Source: Brevipalpus yothersi
Lineage: Eukaryota; Arthropoda; Arachnida; Trombidiformes; Tenuipalpidae
NCBI GenBank assembly: GCA_003956705.1
Contig: QZCP01000153.1
Span: 57,410 to 121,409, forward strand
Length of the DNA stretch: 64,000 bases
Reading direction: 5' to 3'
Made by a program: the position numbers and the translations under genes. Under the pieces are notes generated by a model that saw nothing but the letters and a program-made list of their open reading frames with translations, had not been told where the DNA came from and made no database searches. Below are positions 11,916 to 23,095 of the stretch, piece after piece (position 1 is the stretch's first letter; each line of letters begins with the position of its first letter).

Positions 11916-12725
11916 TCATTTCTTGGCGGTAGCCTGTTTAGTGGGTTTTCTGGCTTCCTTTCGCTTTTTCTTTTCAGCCGCACATAGTCTTTCCGTCTTC
12001 TTATTGATTAATTTGTTCATTCTCTGTTTAATTCTGTACAACTTGAATCGGTCAAAGTCGGTCATCTTGGCTTTCTGTAGAGGGAGAGGAAGAGAGAGAT
12101 ACACATGATTAGCCGTTTTCAGAAAACGATTTTAGAAGAAATAGTCATCTCAAAAGGTAGCAATCAGAAAAGAAAACAGTTATCGTCAGAGTTGTCAGAC
12201 GGCCCTTTCCTATCAAGATGGGTTTGGATCATCACAATGCCTACATAATAATAGTCAATTATTTACTGTGATCATTACACACCTTACTCTTGGCCATCAA
12301 GCGGCTACCAGATTTAGTTTGTGCAAACTGATCACCAATATTATCCTTTTCCCATTTCAATTTGAGTCTCTTGTCACTAATTGCTGGATGAGTATCGGGC
12401 AACAGGAACCTTGTGAGCCTCATCATCTTGAAAGACATTGGCTGACGCGGTACCCCAGTAAGTGGACCAGATACAAGTGCTCGATTTTGATCTATAATAT
12501 CAATGATAGCGCACAATTTACCAGCATAAGGACCTTGATTGATGATAGCCACACGGCCTCTTTGAACGAAATATTTAACAGGCTAAAAAGATGATCAATG
12601 AAACAAAAAAAAACAAATCAAAATAAGTAAGACAATCACTCCAATGTATACACAAACACCCTTCCATTCACACAGACACGCACACCACAAACAATTAGCC
12701 CCACAAAATTACATCAACTTACCAT
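11916..12725 (-). CDS. RpL14: Large-subunit ribosomal protein eL14 (RPL14)
   Basis: Three exons: 12725-12723 (only the ATG, then GTAAGT), 12582-12283, and 12074-11916; all junctions are phase 0. The protein begins MPVKYFVQRGRVAIINQ and continues with the KOW-fold region (GPYAGKLCAIIDIIDQNRAL, then VPRQPMSFK). It ends in the Lys/Arg-rich eL14 tail with motif MTDFDRFKLYRIKQRMNKL and a basic C terminus. It is a structural component of the cytosolic 60S subunit. Splitting the gene directly after the initiator ATG is a common layout for ribosomal protein genes, and intron 2 appears to host a C/D box snoRNA. It lies head-to-head with TRMT11, with about 375 bp between start codons, so the two probably share a promoter region. 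Confidence 0.96.
12157..12244 (-). ncRNA. Candidate C/D box snoRNA in eL14 intron 2
   Basis: On the minus strand the intron holds a C box GTGATGA (12235-12229) and a D box CTGA (12167-12164). They are bracketed by a short terminal stem GTAG/CTAC (12244-12241 with 12160-12157). An internal CTGA (12198-12195) can serve as D' box and TGACGAT as a degenerate C' box. The total of 88 nt is typical, and ribosomal protein introns often host such RNAs. The guide before D' contains GATAGGAA, which could pair with a conserved rRNA stretch, but I have not confirmed a target. Confidence 0.45.
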
Positions 12726-13099
12726 ACTAGTCAATGAATAAGATTAATTCTCTATCTAAGAAGAACAATTGAGTCCACGACAGAAAATGGACACGTTAAA
12801 TGGGTGAAAAATTAAATTAAATCCAATTTTTATCAACACCAAACTTGAGACAAAATGTTGAGATTGCCGAAAAGCGGAAATCGGAAGTGGTTCAATTTGT
12901 GGGCGGATCTTCATACTAATACCGATCCTAGATCTTGTATCTTGTATCTTGTATTGCTTCACTGCTAAACATGTTCGAAAACTTGTGATAAAACTTGATT
13001 AAATTGAATGTTTAATTTAATTGTTTTTGATGATTTGATTTGAAGTTCAGTTAGTTTGATTGATTAGATGAAGAGGTTGAAGAGCAAAATACATTGGTG

Positions 13100-14565
13100 A
13101 TGAAAGATTATTTGTTTTGGTTATCAGAGACGAGAACGGGATTCGCCCGAGCTGTGAGTCTTTCCTGCCTGGAATATTGACTTGATTTGTTTGATTTAAT
13201 TATTTCGATTTCTCTCAATTTTCAGGAGTTACTTGCTCTATTCACTTTGTTTGACCATGATGTGATGGCTTTGCCCAGTGATTTTGGGGATCTAGTAAGT
13301 TTGATTTGGCTTGAATTATGTGGAAAGTAATGTTAATTTTCACTCTTTGTTAGCCTTATGTGATAGTGAAAAGTTCGAACGAAAATAAGTTATTGCAGAT
13401 TGCTCAACGATCTGTTTGTACCAAGTTTGTTATTCATTTATGGACACATTCGAAAAATCATTCCGAATTATGTGCAAAGCTTAAAGAATGCCAATGGTGT
13501 TTGGATCCTGTGAACTGTGATGAAAATCGTGCCTTTCGATTCACTGTTTTTTGTTTTGGTAAAAAAGTTTCTCAATCTGTGAAAACAGACAAGATTGAAC
13601 AGCTTTCGTTTCTTCCTTTTCGTGGTCCAATTCGCTTGGAAGGAGCTGACAATATTTTTTTCTACGTTGAAAACTATGGACGCCATCCAGAGAAGGCTCC
13701 CGAGAATCCTCTGGAAATTTTTTTCGGCAAATGGTTGTGTGATGGAAATCGCAAAGCAATGAGTTTTTTATCACTTAAGAGTCGCAAATTTATCTCAAAC
13801 ACATCAATGGACCCACTATTTGCCTTAATTATGGCCAATTTAGCACTTGTAAAAGATGGGGATGTAGTATTAGATCCATTCGTTGGATCAGGAAGTCTAC
13901 TGGTTGCCAGCGCATACTTTGGAGCTCGAGTTTTTGGTAGTGATATTGATTATCTTCTGCTTCATGGCCAAACCAAACCAACTCGAGCAGATGTCAAAAA
14001 AAGAGAGCCTGAAGAGTGTATAAGAACTAATTTCAAGCAATATAAAATGGAAGAAAAGTACCTTGATATTTTGGTCGCTGACACATCTAAGCCGCTGTGG
14101 AGAAAGTTTGAATTTGATGCAATCATAACTGATCCTCCTTATGGAATACGAGAGAACTCTCAGAAAGTAGGAACAACGAAAGTTGATGTAAAAATACCTG
14201 AGGAACTTCTCGCTGCTCATATTCCTTCCAAAGTGCATTATAGCTTAGGAAATATTGTCGATGATCTCTTCGAACTGGGCCTCACCAATCTCAAGATTGG
14301 TGGAAGATTAGTTTTTTGGTTTCCCAAAAGCCGAAATGAAAATCACGAGGAATCTCTTCCCATTCATCCTTCTTTCAAACTTATTTCTTACAGTGTCCAG
14401 CAGCTTGCTCAAAATGTGGATAGAATATTAGTTTGTTATGAACTAGTCCGAATCGATACCAAAGTTGATCCTTTCATTCCAAAAGCTGTGAAACAATTTC
14501 GTCAAACTTATCTAACCAACTTAGGGAAAGAATGCAAAGTGAAATATGAAGAAGATTCAGCCTAA
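13100..14565 (+). CDS. TRMT11: tRNA (guanine-10-N2)-methyltransferase catalytic subunit (TRMT11)
   Basis: Three exons, 13100-13153, 13226-13294 and 13354-14565, all phase 0, encode 444 residues (human form about 460). The N-terminal THUMP-like region includes RSVCTKFVIHLWTHS. The Rossmann-fold methyltransferase follows: SAM-binding motif DPFVGSGSLLVAS at about residues 211-223 and catalytic motif TDPPYG at about 301-306. The enzyme, together with its activator TRMT112, methylates G10 of many tRNAs in the cytoplasm. The start is the ATG before the first in-phase exon; a mature donor (GCT/GTGAGT) follows 18 codons later. The third exon is very long while the first two are short. It is divergently arranged with eL14. 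Confidence 0.93.
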
Positions 14566-14916
14566 AAATGTCCACCCATAAGTCATCATTATCGCATCAT
14601 CATAATTTTCAACCAACAAGTATTCTCTCTCAAGAAATACAGTAAGAATAGAATTCTTAAAATACTATTCTTAGAATACGCCACCTACTCTTAGTAAGAA
14701 CGAGGTTGCCACCAGCGTGGGTCAATCCACCCTCTCCATATTGCTCATTCTCCATCTTGTTCGGCTTCCGTTTGCTTCCGATTGATAAATTTCTCGTGTG
14801 ACCTGTCTCTCAATAATTGCTCGTGCCATTCTTTCGATCTTTTCTAATACCACTATTCGTGTGTTTTTCTTGATCAACTTAGGTTAGTAAATATACTCTC
14901 ATCGCGAGCCGTTAAA
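14566..14916 (+). other. Spacer between TRMT11 and the next plus-strand gene
   Basis: TRMT11 3' UTR followed by probable promoter or 5' UTR of the small gene at 14917. No other element was recognised. Confidence 0.5.
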
Positions 14917-15324
14917 ATGGCTGCATTCAACTATGTTGAAATAAAAAATAGATGGGACCAGAAGGTTGAAGAGATGGGAGGCGGTGGGGAATTGATCAAG
15001 CTGGATAAAATCCTGGTTGACAGTGGATATCCGATGTTTAACCTGGGAGAGTGCCCCATGACGGATGAAATGGTGGAGCTGAACTTGAGACAAATGATTC
15101 CCAAAAGTTTGACCAAGGTGTTGCCGTACTTCATCATCTTCGTTGAGAATGAGGTCTGGTGTATTTTAAAGAGCGCGTTCGTTGATACAGAAGAAAGGGC
15201 AGGAGTCACCTTCACGAAATGCAGATATTGCGAGAGGGACATAGAGAATGGAGTGGATCCGGTGGCTCATGTTCTAGGCAACGAATGCAGAGTTGTATAC
15301 ATTGGACCTGAAGAATACCAGTGA
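14917..15324 (+). CDS. Small intronless protein with a C2HC, BIR-like cysteine/histidine core; function unknown
   Basis: A single uninterrupted frame of 135 codons from MAAFNYVEIKNRWD to VYIGPEEYQ. The C-terminal third reads CRYCERDIENGVDPVAH, then VLGNEC: Cys-x2-Cys-x12-His-x5-Cys. This has the order of a zinc-binding C2HC site and resembles the core of BIR domains (CxxC, acidic-Asp-Pro, His, Cys), but with shorter spacing and without a clear upstream BIR Arg/Trp-Pro part. I do not recognise the gene. The frame is visibly richer in G and C than neighbouring exons and lacks introns, compatible with a retrocopy or acquired gene, or simply a young gene. No signal peptide or membrane segment is seen. 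Confidence 0.6.
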   Translation: MAAFNYVEIKNRWDQKVEEMGGGGELIKLDKILVDSGYPMFNLGECPMTDEMVELNLRQMIPKSLTKVLPYFIIFVENEVWCILKSAFVDTEERAGVTFTKCRYCERDIENGVDPVAHVLGNECRVVYIGPEEYQ

Positions 15325-15894
15325 TTGGGTTTCTAACCCATAGATGTGGGATCTCCAAGCCATCCTCTTACGGAGTGCCTTCCTAACCACCTTCTCTTCC
15401 TTTTCAACTCACAGCTCTCTTCTGCTTCTTCTTCTGTCTCATTGTTTTCTCCCCCTAAACTTATTTCACAATGGAGTCCATACAACACTCGGGATGTATG
15501 CATGAATTTTTACCAAGACACAGGCTCATTCATGATACGAAGTCACTCGTTGAGTCAATTTTGTCAACATAATTGTGTAATAAATTTGAAATATATTCTT
15601 ATGAATGTTCTCAATTAACAAGTAAAAAGAATCTTTCTCGGGTAACAAGACTAGAATTTGGCTTATTCTTTCTGGATTAACCAAAAAGGTATGCTTGTGG
15701 GTTCCACTGAAGCTTGTAGAAGACGTGTGTGGGTGTGTGTGTATGTGTGTCAGTGATCATCCTGACCACTTGTGAGTTTTTCTTGAATATAAAAAATCTG
15801 TTCCAAACATAATCGAATCGGATTCCTAAATATATGTACGGCTCAATACTGAGGAATGATAAGATCCAAACAAGATCAATAAGAAACACTGGCC
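15325..15894. other. Convergent 3' regions
   Basis: Probable 3' UTR of the plus-strand gene (AATAAA-type signal near 15579) and of V-ATPase subunit d from the other side. A (GT)n tract lies at about 15725-15750. Confidence 0.5.
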
Positions 15895-17217
15895 TCAAAA
15901 AATAGGAATGTAGTTATCAATTTTTGCCTTGTGTTTTTGAGCAACGCATTCAGCAATCCATACAATATTACGACACTCTTGTTCCTTGAGCTTGAGAAAT
16001 GCGTGGAAAACGCCAAAATGAAACTGTTGCATGAATGCGTTCACATTGAGTCGCACTTCATATTCAAAGAAACGATCTTCCAAAGTTTTCTCCTCATTTT
16101 GACCACTATCAAAGATTGCACGATATTCTGAATAGTAGGCCGCTACAGCACGAACTTGATCATAATCATCAGCACGAGCCAAAGCAGCTAGACCATCAGG
16201 GTGCAATTGACCACAGCAGGGATACAATTTGACTCGATCTTCTCTACTCAATTCTGTTCCAAAGGAATTGATTGTGATGTCAAATGCTCGACGATCAGCT
16301 TCAAAGCCTAAAAAACGGTATACAGATTAGGTTAAAATTAACGAACCTACAAGCTACACACAAACCAGAAACTTACCCAAAATTTCACACATTACCTCAC
16401 CAGTTGTACCACCAATTTGTTTACAAAAATCATAAAAATCCTCTAGATATGCCTTATAAAGAGTGTTTCGTATCAGCTCAATATTCATTTCATCCATATC
16501 TTGCTCAGATAGACAATTAACGAAATATGGGGCCAACGGTGTGTCAACCAATATTGCATTGTATAGATCGGATGGTGTTGAGGCCACATTGATTGCTTCC
16601 ATTTGATCAAATTTGCCCAACGGATGACATTTGTCAATCAATTCAGGAATGGGGCGTTGATGTAAAGTGCCCGTTATAAGTAGGACAACATTATCGATCA
16701 TATATGAATATGTTATATAATCCAAAAAAGTAGTCAACGGTTCACAGGCTTGATTGCGAATGTGTAAAAATTCGGCCACTATTTTTTCTCTCAATTTATT
16801 CTCAATCACGGATACCACCAATGATTGTGGCTCATTAGCCAAAAAGTTACCATAATCAGTACTTTGAAGATGAAGCTTCAAGTCTTTTGCAAGTGTGTGT
16901 GTGTGTATACAATGTTCCTCCATGCAATCACATGAAGGTTGAAAAAGTGGATTAGTTGGAAGACAAATTATTAGAAATGGTAAACATTGCAAGTGTATAA
17001 ACATACACACACAATATTGTGCACATTGTTAATTGCTATCCACTATTGCCACAATCAATTCCAGTAGGAAACAATTGAAGAAATGAAACTTACCTTCCAA
17101 TGATTCACATTGAACAAGATTAAGGTAATCACTTTGTTTCAATATTCCACACTTGAAACCCCTAATAAGACCTTCAAAATAACCACAATCAATATTGAAC
17201 AGTGCTTCTGATATCAT
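15895..17217 (-). CDS. ATP6V0D: V-type proton ATPase subunit d (V0 sector)
   Basis: Three exons, 17217-17094, 16883-16377 and 16307-15895, with consistent phases encode 347 residues, close to the usual 350. The protein matches the family along its length: LNLVQCESLEDLKLHLQSTD near residues 33-52, FLDYITYSYMIDNVVLLITG, ILVDTPLAPYF, the NTLYKAYLE segment, FEADRRAF at the last junction, and the signature C terminus AKIDNYIPIF. Subunit d links the membrane c-ring to the central stalk of the vacuolar proton pump on endomembranes. The acceptor of exon 2 (GCAAAAG) has a poor pyrimidine tract, but the joined codon restores the conserved LEDLKL. The start ATG at 17217 fits the family length. It is head-to-head with RPE. 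Confidence 0.96.
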
Positions 17218-17937
17218 CTTGATAACATTTACAACTATTTGAATTTACACAATTTGTCTAAACAATTTAGAGTTGAAAAGAGAGAGAAAAGAAACACCAA
17301 AGTTTCACTCAAAAACTGGAAGCAAATTGAGAGAAGAGAAAACCTTCAAAAAAAAGTAGGAAAAAAAATTATTTCCCAATTTAAATCACAATCAAAGTCT
17401 CTCTCTCTATACTTTAATTTTGCTATGAAAATCATTCAAGGCACATACACATAATGGGAGTTAACAGGAAAGAGAGAGCAATCAAGGCAGAGAGAGAGAG
17501 AGAGAGAGTGAACATTATTATCAATGATTGTGAATCACACAATCATTAAATGATCAACAGAATCGTTGATTCACCGGTAGAGAGAGATGAAAGCTTTTAC
17601 AATGACACAGATTGGCACCACTAGCCAATCTGATTGTAAGTACATGTACCATCAACCAGCATCAGGAAAGGATAACATCTTTTGTGACACTTAATCTTTA
17701 ACCTTTTTTGATAAGATGATAAGTTTTTTTTGTCTCAGATGATCTCTCTGTGTGACCATTCAATACTTTTGTGATCTGAATACTTTGATGTCAATCGAAT
17801 TTTCATTCATTTTCGAATATCGTTCGTATTGTGAATAAGAGTTTTCTTTTCTTTTCACATTTCGTTAGATATTGCCGATTGAAACGATTGCATTTTCAAT
17901 TGTGATAGTGAGAAAATTGTCCAGATTAATTTCAAGT
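17218..17937. other. Divergent promoter region of V-ATPase d and RPE
   Basis: About 720 bp between two start codons facing away from each other. It contains short GA tracts (17490-17508) and no recognisable gene, so it probably carries both promoters. Confidence 0.55.
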
Positions 17938-18624
17938 ATGTCCCAGCGAGTGCCCATCAAAATTGGACCATCCATATTGAATTCAGATTTAGCCAAATTA
18001 GCGGACGAATGTGAAAATCTTATGAAATCGGGTGCCGATTATCTTCATCTTGACGTTATGGATGGACAATTTGTACCGAATATCACATTTGGACATCCTC
18101 TGGTGAAATGTTTGCGACAAGATCTTGGTCCTGGACCATTTTTCGATATGCACATGATGGTTGCTCGACCAGAACAATGGATTGAACCCATGGCCGATGC
18201 TGGTGCTAATCAGTACACATTTCACATTGAGGCAACTGATCAAGTTGATGAGTGTATAAGGAAAATTAAAGAAGCCGGTATGAAAGTTGGTATCGGAATT
18301 AAGCCAGCAACCGATGCATCGGTAGTTCTTCCCTTCATCAATAGTATTGATATGGTCTTGGTGATGACCGTTGAACCAGGATTTGGTGGTCAAAAATTCA
18401 TGGCAAACATGATGGACAAAGTTAAAATGCTTCGAAATCAATTTCCATTTATAGATATAGAGGTAGATGGTGGAGTTGGTCCACAAACCGTTCAACAATG
18501 TGCTTGTGCTGGTGCGAATATGATTGTTTCGGGAACTGCAGTCACTCAAGCCCCCGATAAGGGTCAAGTAATTCGAGATCTTCGTAAAACCGCTGAGACA
18601 ATGTTCAGATCATCGTCTTCGTGA
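17938..18624 (+). CDS. RPE: Ribulose-phosphate 3-epimerase
   Basis: An intronless frame of 228 codons, the usual length. Family motifs are complete: GPSILNSDLAKL near the start, LHLDVMDGQFVPNITFG (metal and active-site His/Asp), FDMHMMV, MTVEPGFGGQKF, and IEVDGGVGPQT near the C terminus. The enzyme interconverts ribulose-5-phosphate and xylulose-5-phosphate in the cytosolic pentose phosphate pathway. I start at the ATG at 17938 (MSQRVPIKIG) because it places the first beta strand at the normal distance; the frame stays open for 22 codons upstream without an ATG. Confidence 0.96.
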   Translation: MSQRVPIKIGPSILNSDLAKLADECENLMKSGADYLHLDVMDGQFVPNITFGHPLVKCLRQDLGPGPFFDMHMMVARPEQWIEPMADAGANQYTFHIEATDQVDECIRKIKEAGMKVGIGIKPATDASVVLPFINSIDMVLVMTVEPGFGGQKFMANMMDKVKMLRNQFPFIDIEVDGGVGPQTVQQCACAGANMIVSGTAVTQAPDKGQVIRDLRKTAETMFRSSSS

Positions 18625-19112
18625 ATTTTTTGCTCAGAATCATGTCAAGATCTTATGATTTTCCATTGGAATGCTCACCTCAAACTTAGTTGTGATTTAA
18701 ACCACAAAAATTCTCAGAATTATGCATTGACACACCTTTCAAGATATTCTCTATTACAGGCGTTTTTACTTTTTATTTCGAGGGCGAATTTATTTTCGAA
18801 GATTCTTATTCAACGAACACTTTGAAAACAGATGTTGAATGGGCATGAAATGTATTGAGATATTTTTTTCAATCTTCAAGATTGCTTGCTAGAAAAGGCA
18901 GTTCTTTCGTGAAACAAAAGGCACATAAAGAGAATCAAAAATAAATATGAATATAAAAAACATGATGATTTCTCGAGGGAGAACTTTGAGAGAGATTTGT
19001 TTAGAGATGAGAAATATTTGATCAATTTTTGATGGGGATTCATTGAGCAGCAATCGTTCATTGTCCAAGATTCTGTTCAAATAGCAGAATTGAGGGTTGA
19101 TATGAGTCAAAA
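18625..19112. other. Convergent 3' regions of RPE and the cache/EGF gene
   Basis: AT-rich. It holds TTTATT at 18772-18777 and 18789-18794 (AATAAA on the minus strand), possible 3' ends for the minus-strand gene. No coding sequence was recognised. Confidence 0.5.
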
Positions 19113-21958
19113 TTAGAGGAATTTTCTAAGAACCAAGAAAGATATCAAAAGTGACGAAAATATCAAAGAGACATTATGATATAATGTAGCTGAACCAGCT
19201 ATTCGACACTTCAATTGATCAAAACGGCTCTCTCTTCTCTGCTCCATTCTTGTATATTCTGATTCAAGACTTTGTCCATCAATATAAGTGACCGGATCTT
19301 GGTATGGATATTCATAACCTTGATTGCATTCACACTTATAACCACCAGATTCAAATTTACGACCATGCATAGGCACACAGCGAGACGATTCACGATCACA
19401 TTTGTGAGTCCCTTTGAAAGCATTATTGGCATTTTCAGGCTCATCACACTGATTCATATCCATTTGCAAAAGATCAATTTTGACAGTTATAACACCCTTA
19501 AAGACGATTCGATCTCTTAAGTTATTCCAACCAAAGAATGGAGCACTATAGCTTAAAATCCACCGATCGAGACCTCCACAATCATAAAACGGAGGAGTCC
19601 AATAGCCATCATTGAATTCAGCAGCTCTGTATTGCTGAGGATATTGATCATATTTGATAGTATTCAAACCAGATGAATTGAATCTGATGTTAATCTTTGT
19701 TGTGTACGTTTGGAGTTGACTTGTGATACCATCCCATCTTTTCTTCAGAAAATCGAAAGCTGTATCACTCATATAATCTGGAACTTTTTTTCCAGGAGAT
19801 AACATGGCTAAATCTCTGACATAAAAAGTTCTCAGCTCACGTCTATTCTTAAAAGCATAAGGTGCAAAGTAAGGTCGCTTTTTGTCCGGAAAATGGTGGC
19901 GATCAAACATAGCTGTTGCACCCAGTATTTTGAGATTAGATACAACAATGCTGAGAATCTCACCAATAATTTGATCTTGAGTCAGCGGTGAATCAGGAAC
20001 ACGGAATTCGGCATACCGTTCTTCAGGATTGACAACTTGCATGAAAGCTGAGATAAAATTTGCCAGTCTCAAGGCCATTCGAGCTTCATTTTCGAATTGT
20101 TTTTCTTTGCCATGAGCAATATCACCTCGTAAGTGCAACAGTTGTGGTGTAAGGCGCTTAACGTAACCACACGAATCGGGGGTTATGTTGTGACGCAAGA
20201 AATCGGCAAAAGAATTCGGCTCTATTCTAGAAGTTGAATTTTTCCCCAATCCGGTGGCTGTTCTCATAGATCCAACCATTTTATAGCGTTCAAATTCACT
20301 CATCACTCGAGCATTCTGAGTTTTGACTGCCATGTATCCAATCTTATCACAGCTGAAGCCTTTCTGATATTCTCTTGTGGTAGCACGTTCAATTAATTGG
20401 CCCAAATAAGGTGTTCGCACTGTTTTAGGTAATCTGTAGCCAGGTCTGCACCGACACTGATAGCCTCCTCTTCGGAAACCATATCCATGTATGGGCTCAC
20501 ATTCGGTGGTCTCATTTCTACACCTAGCTGTTCCTGCAAAAGCATTTGGACGAGGATTGCCTTCACTGAATGGACACTGGTTGATATCTAGACGCTCGAA
20601 ATCAATTTCCATTACTGAGGCGGCAACATATCTGGAATTTTAAATATTGAAAAGAGATATTAGACTGAAGTCGAGTTTGACCAGTTGAAAAATGGAAACA
20701 TTTGAGTAGAGAAGCATTTCCCTTGGATAAGCTAATAAGCTGATTAAGGTCTTACCTAGGATATTCAATATGTCTCCAGCCAGTGTGCCGAGGATTAAGA
20801 TCAACAACGGGTGATGTGGCAGCTATAATCCATTTATTTGATCTGCCACAATCGAAATAAGGCTGTGTCCATTTTACAGGTCCAGGATCATCGGATGCAT
20901 GGGGAGGTCCATGGAAAGTGAAAGTTTCATTCACACCATTAGCATGTGAAATTTTCACTGTATAAGTTGTTTTTGAATCTTGTAGCTGTGTATCATCAGG
21001 AAGCCAATGGGAATACCACCTGTTGATCTTATAGTGTTCATGAGTATAGTTATCTTTCATTGAGTTAGGCTTGATAGCACCCAAATCGGTTGCTTCAAAT
21101 GTGTTGAGAGTGGAAACTTTCGAAATGTGATGAGGATCATCGAAATCATCCGCTCGATAAGCTCTTGGACCAAACAGCGGCATTGTTTTATTGTAAAATT
21201 GTAGGTAAGAATTTGTGTAGGCTTTGTCAGGTCCATAAACAATTGAACTAGCGTTGATGACACGATTAGCGGCTACATCGGCAATACTTGCAAGAAAAAA
21301 ATACACAAAACCTGGTTCCGCTGAATCATTAGCTCTTTGAAGTATGAAGCTAAAATTGAGAGAATTAAAAAGAAAAGGTAAAAAAATAAGTTAAGAACGA
21401 ACTAATTCAAACTTTAACTTTGATTGTATCGACTTTGAGTATTGCAATTTTCACTCAACCAATGTGCTTCTCTTGATCTTCGACATGGTGAGAATTCCAT
21501 TTCCAAATTGCAATCAAAAAATATCCAAGATGATTGCTTCGAGAAATATGCATATTTAACATCGAAGCGCGAATCAAATTGGATTAGCAAGAAGTTGTAA
21601 CAATATTCCTATCAATTGAATCGAGATGAAAAATTGATACTTTCTACAAAACTAACCTGTTAAAAAAAGCCCGACTCAGAGCCATATTGTGGACATGAAG
21701 CAGATTGGTCCGATTGGGAAACACTGGATCAATGCCCAATGATTTGATGTTGGGCACATGTGTGACCGTTGAATTGGGCAAAAAAAGTTCATTAATATCA
21801 ACAATTTTACAATTATCCTTATTGACACGCTTTATTTGATCACTGATCACATCAAAATAGTCTCTTGATTGCCATTCAAACTGTGTCCAGCCCACAGGCC
21901 AACACAACATGGAACACACTATGATGGACAGCCATCGCCCAAAGATCATCATGGCCAT
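19113..21958 (-). CDS. Predicted GPI-anchored protein with two GPR158/GPR179-ectodomain-like (cache plus EGF-like) modules
   Basis: Three exons, 21958-21657, 21349-20756 and 20631-19113, join in phase to 804 residues. A signal peptide ends near residue 25 (WLSIIVCSMLCWPVGWTQ). Module 1 has a cache-like region (about 30-300, ending YFDCGRSNKWIIAATSPV) and a Cys-rich EGF-like part (about 305-385, with DINQCPF, NAFAGTARC and GGYQCRCRPGY). Module 2 repeats this plan: FYDCGGLDRWILSYSAPF, then MNQCDEP, NAFKGTHKC and GGYKCECNQGY (about 682-745). The order DCG...W...P, then xINQC, then GxxKCxCxxGY is what I recall from the extracellular part of the orphan receptors GPR158/GPR179. No seven-helix domain follows; the chain ends with a small-residue site (about 778-780) and a hydrophobic tail (LIFSSLLISFLVLRKFL) typical of GPI attachment. 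N-glycosylation sequons are frequent. Function is unknown. Confidence 0.8.
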
Positions 21959-23095
21959 GATATGATGACAGTAATAATCAAGTTGATTCGACCGATGATG
22001 ATCAACACGTGAGAACGGCCACACACAAACAATCAAAAGTTTTTACCCAAAAATCACTCTTTCCTATCCAACACAATGGTCACACCCTGTCCACCACAAT
22101 ACAGGTATAACTCTGTCACACATCAACAATTAACATGCAAAAGGAACATGTTTCAAAATCATCAATATTTTGAAATGCTTCTGTTTCTGTTGAGTACAGA
22201 AGTTGTAGTCCAGGTAAAAAAAACTTTTCAAGCTCTTTCTCACTGCGCACTGAGCAACACACATACACATGTACATGTACCTTAAAACCGATGTATCGAT
22301 ACCTTTATCGATAGTATATATATTCGGACAGAATTTATCATGAAAATTTCATGATGGAGAATGTATCATGAAAAGTTTGAAAATTGGATTAGAAAAAATG
22401 TAGATATACAATGCAAAATACATTGTGGGCTCTGAGGATAGCATGTATTTAGCATCTAATGTTTCTAGCTTTTTGATTGTCCAGAGGAGTCAAATAATAT
22501 GGCTATTTGCCACTAAACTGGGGAATTTGATGGCGAATAATGTTCCAGACCGTATTGAGCTCATTCGAAGTTATGAGATACGCTAAGTATTCGCAGTTAT
22601 CATTCAAGGGAAGTAATTTCTCTAATTTTTATCATCATAATCGGAGTCAGTTACTTTACACGAGTCTAATATATTGCTATCGTAAATAAAGAGGATTAGA
22701 AAAAATACTCGTCAACAGAATGTAGCATTATACCATTTGGATATCGTGATCGTTCATGACGATTGAATGGAATTTCCACAAAATGTTGATATTGATGAAC
22801 AACTTTCACGTGGATTTAGATTCTGGAATAATCTAAAGAACGTACATTCGGAGAGAAATTAATATCTCATTGTTCAAAGTTTTTGCTGATTCATATCTTT
22901 GAAATGTCTTGTTATGAGAAAAAATCCCCTGTAAATAATTCCCCTTCTCTTTGCACGGAATTCTCACAACTCCCAGATTTTTAAAACAAATATAACACTA
23001 ACCCCATTTTATCGATGTTCGTTAGTTCTTTACCGTAATCTAAATCAAGGAACTTTCAAAACTGTTTGGAATCGAAGTTTTTAAGAATTTTCAAT
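21959..23095. other. Divergent intergenic region (cache/EGF gene and lipocalin)
   Basis: About 1.1 kb between oppositely directed start codons. It contains a near-palindromic ATCGATACC...TATCGATAG stretch at 22296-22314 but no gene that I can support. Confidence 0.45.
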
